DNA from: RGDT01 sp964630925
GTDB lineage: Bacteria; Planctomycetota; Planctomycetia; Gemmatales; Gemmataceae
Direction of reading: 5' to 3'
NCBI GenBank assembly: GCA_964630925.1
Contig: CAZVZK010000151.1
Span: 1 to 24,358 of the forward strand
DNA length: 24,358 nucleotides
Below the pieces are notes generated by a model, which worked only from the letters and a program-made list of their open reading frames with translations, was not told where the DNA came from and did not search any database. A program made the translations under genes and the position numbers. Position 1 is the first letter of the stretch. Every line of letters begins with the position of its first letter. This document shows positions 17,287 through 23,666 of this stretch, one piece after another.

Positions 17287-17592
17287 TCAGTACGCCGGCC
17301 GCCCCAGCCGCCCAGCCTTCACCACGCCGCCCTGCATCACCGCGATGAAGTGCGACCTGTCCTCCAGCACGCGGATGTCGGCCAGCACATCGCCATCGAC
17401 CACCAGCACATCCGCCAGCTTGCCCGCCTCCAGCGTGCCGACCTCCTTCTCCCACCCGAGGATCTCCGCGCCCGTCCTCGTGGCGCACTTCAGCACCGTC
17501 AGCGGGTCGAGGCCGACCCAGTTCACGAAGAACGACAGCTCCCGCGCGTAGTCGCCGTGCGGGTTCCAGGCGAACCCATATTCCCCAACTCT
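17287..17592 (-). pseudogene. Amidohydrolase 3' fragment, copy 2
   Basis: Same segment as copy 1 but with the natural end (AVMQGGVVKAGRLGRPAY and stop at 17287-17289). Residues YGFAWNPHGDYARELSFF onward match the intact enzyme and carry the region of the last metal-site Asp, but the HxH site, lysine and both later histidines are missing. The 5' edge ends at the same sequence as in copy 1 (ACCCNTATTCNCCAACTCTG). An ATG at 17625 upstream gives a short open frame, but it lacks any fold and is unlikely to be functional. Confidence 0.85.
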
Positions 17593-17595
17593 GGA

Positions 17596-17633
17596 AACCT
17601 TCCTGCGGCTTGCGTTCCACATCACGGGCTGAC
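17596..17633. repeat. Short dispersed repeat, three relatives (16421, 17596, 19206)
   Basis: A stretch of about 38 bases beginning AACCTTCCTGCG and ending CTGAC recurs at 17596-17633 and 19206-19243 (29 of 38 identical by eye), with a weaker relative at 16421-16457. Each lies on the upstream side of an amidohydrolase copy. It may be a leftover of the duplicated unit's edge. I saw no coding or regulatory meaning. The remaining spacer 17634-17750 holds nothing clear. Confidence 0.4.
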
Positions 17634-17750
17634 CTCATCCGGCCACGGTCAGGCGGTCAGGCCTTCCCCCCCCTGTCGCCCCTGATCCTCTGCGCGCCTG
17701 CCGGGTACTGTCAGGAAGGCGAAGAATGCGGCATGAGCAGCGCGACCGCC

Positions 17751-19022
17751 TCAGCCCGCCGCCCGCGCCTCTTGCCCCGCCTTCACGACGCCGCCCTGCA
17801 TCACGGCGACGAACCGCGACCGGTCTTCCAGAATCGAGATGTCCTTCAGCACGTCGCCGTCCACCACCAGCACGTCCGCTAGTTTCCCCGCCTCCAGTGT
17901 GCCGAACTCCGTCTCGCGCCCCATGATCTCCGCCCCCGTCTTCGTCGCGCAGGTGATGACCTCCAACGGCGAGAAGCCGACGTACTTGACGAAGAACGTC
18001 AACTCCCGCGCGTAGGTGCCATGCTTGTTCCAAGAAAAACCGTAGTCGCCACCCATTCCCAACCGCCCGCCTGCTTTCAGGATCATCCGGGCGCTCTCGG
18101 CCCCGCCCTCCAGCGTCTCCTTGTGGCCGTCGATCACCCGCTGAGGCATGCCGATCTCAGGCCCGCGTTCGATGGACGCCTGCTCGAAATAGAGAGCTGG
18201 AACGACGGGCGTGTTCCGCACCATGAGCAGGTCGAGTGCCTCGGCGTCCATGAAGGTGCCATGTTCCAGGGTGTCGTAGCCGGCCCGCAGGGCGTTCTTG
18301 ATCCCCGCGTTGGCGCGGCAATGGCCCGTCACCTTCAGCTTGTGGTTGTGGGCCGTCTGCACCACGGCGTGCATCTCGTCGAAGGTCATGCACAGGGTGT
18401 GGTGGTCGTTGGTGTCCGGGGCGGCGGCGTCCCCCGTGGGGTAGGTCTTGACCCATTCGACGCCGTCCTTGACGAGCTTGCGGACGGCGGCGCGGGCCTC
18501 GTCGGGGCCGTTCACCAGCAGCACCAGCCCCTCCATGCCGATCTTGCGGAAGTCGGGGTTCCAGTCCATCAGCCCGCCCACGCCGCAGATCTCGCGCCCG
18601 CTCGGCGACAGGCGCGGCCCTGGGCAGACGCCCTCCTCGATGGCCTTGCGAAGCCACACGTCGATGTTGAACAGGCTGCCGCCGGAGCGGGCGGAGGTGT
18701 AGCCGCACTCCAGCGCCAGCTTCGCGTTGGCGGCGGCGAGGAGGGTGACGTACTCGACGGGGTACTTGATGTCGAGGTCTTCGAGTGCGGCGACGTTGAA
18801 GTAGGTGGCGTGGAAGTGCGCCTCGACGAGGCCCGGCATGATGGTGCCGCCGCGCGCGTCGATGGTTTGGTCGGGAGTTACTTGAGGCGCGCCCTGGGCA
18901 GGGCCAGCATAGGCGATCTTACCATCGCGGCAGACGACGACGCCATCAGCGACGGGCTTCGCGCCGGTGCCTGGGATGATCTGGCCGTTGCGGATGACCG
19001 TGACGCCGCTTGCTGTCTTCAT
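17751..19022 (-). CDS. Amidohydrolase-family metal-dependent hydrolase (intact copy)
   Basis: A 423-residue TIM-barrel hydrolase of the imidazolonepropionase/prolidase-like branch. The metal-site series is complete: His69-x-His71 in GLVEAHFHATYF, a probable carboxylated Lys in WVKTYPTGD, His in KVTGHCRANAG, His in DTLEHGTFMD and Asp in GMGGDYGFSW. The flanking beta-sandwich pieces are present (VIRNGQIIPG at the N-terminus; LEAGKLADVLVVDGD and VMQGGVVKAG at the C-terminus). There is no signal peptide, so it is probably cytoplasmic. The substrate is unknown; such enzymes act on C-N bonds of cyclic amides, dipeptides or heterocycles. The start at 19022 (MKTASGVTVIRNG) is chosen by homology; the Shine-Dalgarno is weak. 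Two truncated relatives lie downstream. Confidence 0.92.
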   Translation of the reverse strand: MKTASGVTVIRNGQIIPGTGAKPVADGVVVCRDGKIAYAGPAQGAPQVTPDQTIDARGGTIMPGLVEAHFHATYFNVAALEDLDIKYPVEYVTLLAAANAKLALECGYTSARSGGSLFNIDVWLRKAIEEGVCPGPRLSPSGREICGVGGLMDWNPDFRKIGMEGLVLLVNGPDEARAAVRKLVKDGVEWVKTYPTGDAAAPDTNDHHTLCMTFDEMHAVVQTAHNHKLKVTGHCRANAGIKNALRAGYDTLEHGTFMDAEALDLLMVRNTPVVPALYFEQASIERGPEIGMPQRVIDGHKETLEGGAESARMILKAGGRLGMGGDYGFSWNKHGTYARELTFFVKYVGFSPLEVITCATKTGAEIMGRETEFGTLEAGKLADVLVVDGDVLKDISILEDRSRFVAVMQGGVVKAGQEARAAG

Positions 19023-19440
19023 GGCGTGGCTCGCAGAAGAGAACGGACGCTTGATGCCCGTTGCCTGACGTTGTACTTCTCGGCGGAGGCGCTCGCCAGA
19101 GGCCACACACCTGACGTGTGATGATCGGCCCCTCGGCTACGACGCCATACCGGGCAGCGCTCCTCCGTTTCGGTCACCGGCCAGCCGCCCCCTACGCGAC
19201 CATGTAACCTTCCTGCGACTCACGTTCACCGTGGCGGCCTGACTCCTCCCCTTGCCCTCGGGACACGGGCCGCCCAACGCCCAGGCGGCCCGCCACGGCG
19301 CGAGCAGCCTTCACCCCTCCCCTACACCCACCCACGCCGAACGGGCCCCAGCGGAGCCGCCAGCGGCCTCGCTGAAACCCGGTGAAACCCGCCGTAATAC
19401 CCCTCCACGCGACCGCGAGCGTCCCGAGACTACCCCTTCA

Positions 19441-19461
19441 CCCCTCCCACCGTGGGAGGGG
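19441..19461. repeat. Perfect 21-base palindrome in the spacer before the phage-like block
   Basis: CCCCTCCCAC-C-GTGGGAGGGG forms a 10-base-pair stem, preceded by TTCA and followed by AAAG. Its style is like the hairpins in the repeat at 2736-2948 but the sequence differs. The spacer 19023-19531 contains no supported gene; apart from this palindrome and the short repeat at 19206 it holds nothing clear. Confidence 0.6.
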
Positions 19462-19531
19462 AAAGAAGCGGGGCGAGCGGCTGTTTGCACCAGCCCTCGC
19501 CCCTGGGAACCTCAAGCTAGTGAGGTGTCCA

Positions 19532-20194
19532 GTGTCCAGTCTGCGCAACTTGCTGACGCGCGGCAACAGCAAGCTCGGGGAGGCCATCTTCGGCTTCTCC
19601 CTGCCCGCCGTCACGACGTGCCCCGGACGCTCCGGGGTGTGCGAGTCGAACTGCTACGCGAGGCGCGGGAGGTTCGTCACCGACGCCACCCGGAGCCGCA
19701 TGGAGGAGAACCTCGGGGCCAGCGGGAGGCGCGGGTTCGTCGCCCGCATGGTGGCCGAGATCAGGAGGCGGGGCGTCCACGTCCTGCGCATCCACGTCTC
19801 CGGTGACTTCTACAGCGCGGAGTACACCGAGGCGTGGAGCCGGATCGCCCGGATGACCCCCAGGACGAGGCACTACTGCTACAGCAGGAGCTGGCGGGTG
19901 GCCTCGATCCGCCCGGCGCTGATCGACCTGGGCAGGGAGCCGAACGTCCGCATGTGGTGGTCGGTGGACCGCGAGACGCGCCTGCCCGGCGACCTCCTCC
20001 CCATCGGCGTCAACGTCGCCTGGCTGGACGACGGCCAGGAGGCGGAGGACGCGACCGAGGCCGACCTCGTGTTCCGCGTGCAGAGGCTGCGGCCCGAGGT
20101 GCCCACCCTCTACCCCCTGCGGCTGACCTGCCCGACCGAGAGGCCCGCCACGCCCCACACGACGTGCAGCGACTGCGGGAGGTGCTGGGAGTGA
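19532..20194 (+). CDS. GP88-family phage-type protein, cysteine-rich
   Basis: A 220-residue protein resembling the mycobacteriophage 'gene product 88' family. Matching motifs are GNSKLGEAIFGFSLPA, a cysteine group C30-x6-C37-x3-C41 (TCPG...C...CYARRGRF), RMEENLG, LRIHVSGDFYSAEYTEAW, HYCYSRSWR, PNVRMWWSVDRET, VNVAWLDDG, DLVFRV, and a second cysteine group C200-x11-C212-x2-C215-x2-C218. The two clusters suggest iron-sulphur or zinc binding; the strand-helix alternation between them suggests a (beta-alpha) barrel. Family function is unknown. The GTG start at 19532 has GAGG 7-8 bases upstream and begins just before the conserved region. A strong terminator follows, so it is a single-gene unit. 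Confidence 0.85.
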   Translation: MSSLRNLLTRGNSKLGEAIFGFSLPAVTTCPGRSGVCESNCYARRGRFVTDATRSRMEENLGASGRRGFVARMVAEIRRRGVHVLRIHVSGDFYSAEYTEAWSRIARMTPRTRHYCYSRSWRVASIRPALIDLGREPNVRMWWSVDRETRLPGDLLPIGVNVAWLDDGQEAEDATEADLVFRVQRLRPEVPTLYPLRLTCPTERPATPHTTCSDCGRCWE

Positions 20195-20200
20195 CGCTCT

Positions 20201-20237
20201 GGGCGGGCCGGCCCCTGTTCCGGCCCGCCCGCTTTTC
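20201..20237 (+). terminator. Intrinsic terminator after the GP88-like gene
   Basis: Perfect 11-base-pair stem GGGCGGGCCGG / CCGGCCCGCCC with an 8-base loop, followed by GCTTTTC. It starts 7 bases after the stop codon. Confidence 0.85.
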
Positions 20238-20251
20238 TTGGCGAACAGCAC

Positions 20252-20279
20252 TTGCAATCGACGTAGCGCCGGCTAGAGT
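20252..20279 (+). promoter_or_regulatory. Candidate sigma-70-like promoter for the gene at 20358
   Basis: TTGCAA and TAGAGT are separated by 16 bases, directly after the terminator of the previous gene and 78 bases before the ATG. The match is fair, not strong; position is the better argument. Confidence 0.4.
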
Positions 20280-20357
20280 CCTGGCACAACAGACGCCACT
20301 ACCCGAAGGGCTGCAAGTGGTTGCGTCAAATCAGCAGGCAGCCAGAGGACACGACCC

Positions 20358-20738
20358 ATGACCGAGAAGACCATCCGCACGCTGTACACCCGCAAGCTGG
20401 CCGGCGAGAAGGCCGGGGCGCTGGCCCAGGAGGCCGGCCTGTCCGTCCAGGCGCTGGTCGCGGCCTTCAGGAAGCTGGAGGCGGTGGCCCCCACCTACCC
20501 GGAGCCGGTGGAGGAGCCGAAGCCCGAGGAGCCGGTGGCCGTCATCATCAGCGGCCCGGCGAAGGAGGAGCCGGTCCCCGAGTTCACCGACGAGCAGTTG
20601 GAGGCGGCGAAGGTGGCGAAGCAGTCGGGCAAGGGCTGGGGGGAGGTGAAGTCCCTCCTCCCCGGCGTCGGGTCGTGGAACCGGGCACACTCCATCCTCT
20701 GCCGCCGCTTCCCCTCGCTGAAGGGCACCGCGATGTGA
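20358..20738 (+). CDS. Small phage-type protein with helix-turn-helix-like N-terminus
   Basis: A 126-residue protein in three parts. Residues 1-42 could form a small helix-turn-helix (IRTLYTRKLAGEKAGALAQE, then GLSVQALVAAFRKLE). Residues about 43-75 are a Pro/Glu-rich linker (EPVEEPKPEEPV). Residues 76-126 form a helical end (FTDEQLEAAKVAKQSGKGW, then WNRAHSILCRRFP). The N-terminal and C-terminal parts both look like motifs that judge 'when to branch', as in phage resolvase-like or regulatory proteins, but no family is recognised. AGAGGA lies about 11 bases upstream of the ATG. It has its own terminator. Confidence 0.7.
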   Translation: MTEKTIRTLYTRKLAGEKAGALAQEAGLSVQALVAAFRKLEAVAPTYPEPVEEPKPEEPVAVIISGPAKEEPVPEFTDEQLEAAKVAKQSGKGWGEVKSLLPGVGSWNRAHSILCRRFPSLKGTAM

Positions 20739-20760
20739 TCGCGTCAAACGTTGACCCTGT

Positions 20761-20796
20761 GCAGGCCACCGCGAGTCGGTGGCCTGCTGGCATTTT
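20761..20796 (+). terminator. Intrinsic terminator after the gene at 20358
   Basis: Perfect 11-base-pair stem GCAGGCCACCG / CGGTGGCCTGC with loop CGAGT, followed by TGGCATTTT. It lies between the stop at 20738 and the next start at 20817. Confidence 0.85.
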
Positions 20797-20816
20797 CCAA
20801 CCATGAGAGGTGACTG

Positions 20817-21152
20817 ATGATCTACACGAGTTTCTGGAACCGCCCCCTCCCGGAGGGTATGGTGCGCGTCGCCATCTCGCGTGGCGTGCCGAAGGGGTGG
20901 GATGGGCTGCGGGAGCCGCGTCTCACCCCGGCGAGCTGGTCGATGATCCGCTTGCCGCGCGATGCGTTCAACGCCGCCTTCGCAGCCCAGCTCGCGGAGT
21001 CCGACCCCGAGGTCGTGTACGTCGATCTCCTGCGGATGTGCGACGGCCTCATCCCCGTCTGCTGCTGCCACGAGGCGGCGGTGGAGTCCTGCCACCGCCG
21101 CCTCGTGATCCCCTGGCTGCGGAGCGCCGGGCCGGTCGAGGAGTTGGCCTGA
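20817..21152 (+). CDS. Small DUF488-like protein with a CHR motif
   Basis: A 111-residue protein. It opens MIYTSFWN and VRVAISRG. Its second half reads VVYVDLLRMCDGLIPVCCCHE and then ESCHRRLVIPWL. The pair 'strand ending in Cys plus E/H' and 'CHRRLV-WL' (Cys82-Cys84, then Cys92-His93-Arg94) is the signature I associate with DUF488, a small family of unknown function with a possible cysteine-based active site. Phage genomes carry short versions like this. GAGAGG lies 8 bases upstream of the ATG. It is followed by a terminator, again making a single-gene unit. Confidence 0.7.
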   Translation: MIYTSFWNRPLPEGMVRVAISRGVPKGWDGLREPRLTPASWSMIRLPRDAFNAAFAAQLAESDPEVVYVDLLRMCDGLIPVCCCHEAAVESCHRRLVIPWLRSAGPVEELA

Positions 21153-21177
21153 CACATCCCAAGCCCGCCCCCCCCAC

Positions 21178-21213
21178 GCCCCCGGCGCTAACCCCGCCGG
21201 GGGCCTCTCGTTT
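21178..21213 (+). terminator. Intrinsic terminator after the DUF488-like gene
   Basis: Perfect 10-base-pair stem GCCCCCGGCG / CGCCGGGGGC with loop CTAACCC, followed by CTCTCGTTT. It starts 26 bases after the stop codon. Confidence 0.8.
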
Positions 21214-21309
21214 GAGCGCCACGGCTCGATCTTCCTTTCGATCACCTCATCCCTCTCCCGTCCCGAGGGCGGCCCATAGTGCGAGCTAGGGACCTTCGCG
21301 GAGATGGCT

Positions 21310-21473
21310 GTACACCCTCTCGCTCACTCCTGAGAAAGTACCTGTCCTCGATAGTTCAGATGATCGTTTACCCCCCTAGCACGCTTGCACCTATCCCCCT
21401 GTACTCAGTCCCCACCCACTGACCCACTGCCCTCGGGAGAGGGGTAAGACCAAGAGTGAGCGAGAGGGTGTAC
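21310..21473. repeat. 20-base perfect inverted repeat enclosing 124 bases, non-coding
   Basis: Arms GTACACCCTCTCGCTCACTC (21310-21329) and its reverse complement (21454-21473) are perfect. The enclosed stretch is lower in GC than its surroundings and holds no supported gene. It lies in the 470-base gap 21153-21622, the longest gene-free region of the phage-like block. Possible roles are a structured RNA, a small mobile element, an attachment or replication site, or regulator binding. Confidence 0.8.
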
Positions 21474-21481
21474 GCCCACCT

Positions 21482-21526
21482 GGGAGACGGTGATTCTCCC
21501 GGCGTCGGGAGACGGTTCAATTCTCC
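21482..21526. promoter_or_regulatory. Tandem palindromic repeats, likely operator sites
   Basis: GGGAGACGGTGATTCTCCC at 21482-21500 and GGGAGACGGTTCAATTCTCC at 21507-21526 are direct repeats 25 bases apart. Each is itself an inverted repeat (GGGAGA / TCTCCC and GGAGA / TCTCC). They lie about 45 bases upstream of the promoter for the DNA-binding protein at 21623, the position expected for operators. The cognate regulator is not known. Confidence 0.55.
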
Positions 21527-21569
21527 GGAAAGTCGTGTGGCGCAAGATGGTTACGAAAAGAATGATGGG

Positions 21570-21598
21570 TTGTGTTCAGGGCTGGGCGTGTCTAGAAT
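21570..21598 (+). promoter_or_regulatory. Promoter for the gene at 21623
   Basis: TTGTGT, a 17-base spacer and TAGAAT (5 of 6 of the -10 consensus). Transcription would start near 21605, just before the GAGGAGG ribosome-binding site at about 21610. Confidence 0.6.
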
Positions 21599-21622
21599 CC
21601 ACATGTCGTGAGGAGGCACGCC

Positions 21623-22135
21623 ATGCGTGAAGGCTACACGGTTCCTGAGATGCTGCGGCGGACGGGGATGGCCGAGTCCTCGCTGCTGCGGCTGATGGAG
21701 ATGGCCCAGGTGACACCCCTCGGAAAGGCCGAGGGGAGCAAGGCGCGCCTGTACGCCGAAGGCGTCGCCTTCGGCGCTGAGGTCGTGGCCAACTTGTTGA
21801 AACTGGGTACCACCGGGAAGGTTCAGGCCAAGGCCCTCCGCTTCTGCTGGAAGGCCGACCTCCAGGGCCTGTTCGCGCGTGGCGAACGCTACCTCGTCAC
21901 CAGCAACGCAGGCGACGACCTGTGGCTGGCGAGCGAGGAGTCCGTCTACACGATGAAGCGATCCGGGGCGGCCTTGATCGTGGTGGACTTGGAGGCCGCC
22001 TACGCGCAGTTCCAGGCGGTCGTCAGCGGCAAGAGAGGGGTGGCCGATGGCCGAGATGCGGTTCCTGGGTCAGACGCCCATACGGGCGATTCTCGGGCCT
22101 CTCGCCCGGCTGCTCAGAAAGCAGCGCGAGCGTGA
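21623..22135 (+). CDS. Phage-type DNA-binding protein (MerR-like helix-turn-helix)
   Basis: A 170-residue protein. The first 60 residues (GYTVPEMLRRTGMAESSLLR, then KARLYAEGVAFGAEVVANLL) resemble the helix-turn-helix plus wing of MerR/excisionase-type regulators. The middle reads as an alpha/beta domain (YLVTSNAGDDLWLASEESVY, GAALIVVDLEAAYAQ). The start at 21623 has GAGGAGG 7-8 bases upstream; a GTG at 21608 is an alternative but places the ribosome-binding site inside the gene. The last 30 residues are low in structure and overlap the next gene. First gene of a rightward operon. Confidence 0.7.
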   Translation: MREGYTVPEMLRRTGMAESSLLRLMEMAQVTPLGKAEGSKARLYAEGVAFGAEVVANLLKLGTTGKVQAKALRFCWKADLQGLFARGERYLVTSNAGDDLWLASEESVYTMKRSGAALIVVDLEAAYAQFQAVVSGKRGVADGRDAVPGSDAHTGDSRASRPAAQKAARA

Positions 22136-22265
22136 CATGGAGGCGGCCCGCAGGCACCCCGACTACGCGGTGCTGATGGAGATTGCGGAACGGACGCCGC
22201 GCGAGCTGGAGGGGTACGAGGCGGTGGCGTTGGAGACGCTGGCCGGGGCTGAGAAGGGAAGCTGA
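22047..22265 (+). CDS. Small basic helical protein overlapping the preceding gene
   Basis: A 72-residue protein: MAEMRFLGQTPIRAILGPLA, then LLRKQRERDMEAARRHPDYA, then a helical end. It overlaps the previous gene by 89 bases in another frame. GAGAGGGG lies 6 bases upstream of the ATG. The protein-like amino-acid make-up and continuity beyond 22135 support it; the overlap argues that the previous gene's last 30 codons are poorly constrained. No family recognised. Confidence 0.55.
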   Translation: MAEMRFLGQTPIRAILGPLARLLRKQRERDMEAARRHPDYAVLMEIAERTPRELEGYEAVALETLAGAEKGS

Positions 22266-22270
22266 GAACG

Positions 22271-22314
22271 AAAAAAGATCGCACTGGCCTTGCTTGGCGG
22301 CAACCAGTGCGATC
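22271..22314 (-). terminator. Leftward intrinsic terminator or operator hairpin
   Basis: Perfect 11-base-pair stem GATCGCACTGG / CCAGTGCGATC (22277-22287 and 22304-22314) with an inner TTGC/GCAA stem. Read leftward it is followed by TTTTTT, the textbook terminator order. No leftward gene is known to its right for over 1 kb, so it may stop antisense transcription, or the paired half-sites may be an operator for the rightward gene at 22328. Confidence 0.6.
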
Positions 22315-22327
22315 AAGAGAAACCAAC

Positions 22328-22825
22328 ATGGTGATCGTAGGCAACGCGCGCCCTTACGTCAAGGCCGAACCGGAGATAGGAGACGACGGCACCCCGGACC
22401 TGGGGCACTGGTTCCGGCCAGAAGACAGGGCCAGGATGGCGGGGGTCGAGAAGGAGCCGGTTGGGCTGGCCCACCCCGCCAGGATGATCGCTTCCTTGTG
22501 TCGGGAACTCCAGCTCGACAAGACGCGGAACGGGGTCTGTCGCCCCTTCGGCCTCAGCGTCAGGCAGGCCGCCGAGTTCGCTGGGGTGGCCTACAGCACG
22601 GCGGCTCATCATCTCAGGAGGCTGCGGAAGTTGGGCCTGTTGAAGCTGATCACGGAGGGCGAGTACCACCCGAAGGGTGCCAAGAAGAAGAGTCTCGCGT
22701 CCGAGTTCCTGTTCATGCCCGTGGCGGGAGCCCAGGCTGTGTGCCGGGTGGAGGAGAGCGATGTCAGCGACACTGACGAAGCCTGCCATCGGGACGCCGA
22801 GGCCACGGCAGCAGTGGCCCTCTGA
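22328..22825 (+). CDS. Winged-helix-like phage protein
   Basis: A 165-residue protein. Residues about 75-125 (FGLSVRQAAEFAGVAYSTAA, then HHLRRLRKLGLLKLITEGEY) form a helix-turn-helix with a following wing, typical of winged-helix regulators or replication-initiation proteins of phages. The N-terminus (residues 1-60) has a WFRPEDR motif and acidic patches and is not recognised. The C-terminus is acidic. The Shine-Dalgarno is weak (AAGAGA). It lies 22 bases upstream of the terminase-like gene and is probably co-transcribed. Confidence 0.65.
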   Translation: MVIVGNARPYVKAEPEIGDDGTPDLGHWFRPEDRARMAGVEKEPVGLAHPARMIASLCRELQLDKTRNGVCRPFGLSVRQAAEFAGVAYSTAAHHLRRLRKLGLLKLITEGEYHPKGAKKKSLASEFLFMPVAGAQAVCRVEESDVSDTDEACHRDAEATAAVAL

Positions 22826-22846
22826 CACGCCCGTGGAGGCTGTAAC

Positions 22847-23500
22847 GTGACAGACAGGCCCGAGGCACCCCAGGGGGCCGCCGAGGCCCCACTGAACTCC
22901 AAGAAGCCCTGGGAGCGCCTGGAAGGGGAGTCCATCCAGGCGTTCAAGGCGTTCAGCGCGTTCGTCGATCTTGGCGATAGACGCACATTGGCAGGCACGG
23001 AGGACGAACTGGAGAAGCGTCGAGCGGAGGCAGCAGGGAGGAAGCCGAAGGGACGCAAACCGGGCGCGACGAATTGTCGAAGCGGCACGATACGCGAGTG
23101 GTCGAGGATGTTTTCGTGGTTCTTCCGGGCCGCCGCCTGGGACGAGGAGTTGGACCGAGCCAAGCGCCAGACCCAGTTCAAGGAGATTGAGGAGATGGCC
23201 CGGCGGCACGCCTCGGTCGCGCTTCTGGCGCTGTCGAAGGCGGTCGAGCGTCTCCAGAGGATGACTGAGCAGGACATCGACACCATCACACCCCTGGCCG
23301 CGATGAAGATGATAGAAACTGCGGTGAAGATCGAGCGGCAGGCGCGGGGCGTCCCTGGGGAGATCATCCAGCAGGACGGCGAGCAGAAGGTTACGGTCCA
23401 GGATGCCATCCGGGCGAAGGCCCGCAAGTTGTCCACCGACGACCTCGCCAAGCTAGAGGCGCTTCTGGGCGATGAGGATAGCGGCGTGGATCAAGAATGA
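22847..23500 (+). CDS. Phage terminase small subunit-like protein
   Basis: A 217-residue protein. The segment PWERLEGESIQAFKAFSAFV with DLGDRRTL, then the helix-turn-helix-like GTIREWSRMFSWFFRAAAWD, matches the start of small terminase subunits of many tailed phages, which recognise the packaging site. The rest is a long helix (QTQFKEIEEMARRHASVALL, RLQRMTEQDIDTI) and a charged end. The GTG start at 22847 has GGAGG 8 bases upstream. It is the marker that ties this region to a tailed-phage origin. The expected partner, a full large subunit, does not follow. Confidence 0.75.
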   Translation: MTDRPEAPQGAAEAPLNSKKPWERLEGESIQAFKAFSAFVDLGDRRTLAGTEDELEKRRAEAAGRKPKGRKPGATNCRSGTIREWSRMFSWFFRAAAWDEELDRAKRQTQFKEIEEMARRHASVALLALSKAVERLQRMTEQDIDTITPLAAMKMIETAVKIERQARGVPGEIIQQDGEQKVTVQDAIRAKARKLSTDDLAKLEALLGDEDSGVDQE

Positions 23501-23600
23501 CCCGGAGGCACGCTGCCTCATGCTGGAGGAGGCGGCGGGCCACGCCGAGCGCGACCTCCTGATGGCCTGCCCGCAGCGGGGCAACCCTTTCCGCCTTCGC
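23472..23600 (+). pseudogene. Truncated gene after the terminase small subunit
   Basis: An ATG at 23472 (overlapping the previous gene by 29 bases) or at 23520 (GGAGG upstream) opens a protein-like frame: AAWIKNDPEARCLMLEEAAG, then HAERDLLMACPQRGNPFR. Position suggests the N-terminus of the terminase large subunit, but that family cannot be shown from 40 residues. After about 23590 the composition no longer looks like protein in this frame, and the frame is open only by chance to 24032, antisense to the LRR gene. The junction lies between about 23590 and 23667. Confidence 0.45.
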
Positions 23601-23666
23601 GAGGGGCCTCTTGCGTGGGCTCGCGACAGGCGTTCCTTTCTCGCCCTCGGCCCCTGGCGTACCCTG

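Noticed and set aside
18021..19121. Rightward frame of about 366 codons opposite the amidohydrolase
   Set aside because: The leftward frame has a complete metal site; the rightward one has no motif.
21482..21526. Start of a CRISPR array
   Set aside because: Only two units 25 bases apart with almost no spacer, and no cas genes in the window.
21482..21530. tRNA-like arms (5-base stems with a 7-base loop, GGTTCAATTC)
   Set aside because: No acceptor stem or D-arm, position 33 of the would-be anticodon loop is not T, and the T-loop has the wrong length. Operator-like direct repeats explain it better.
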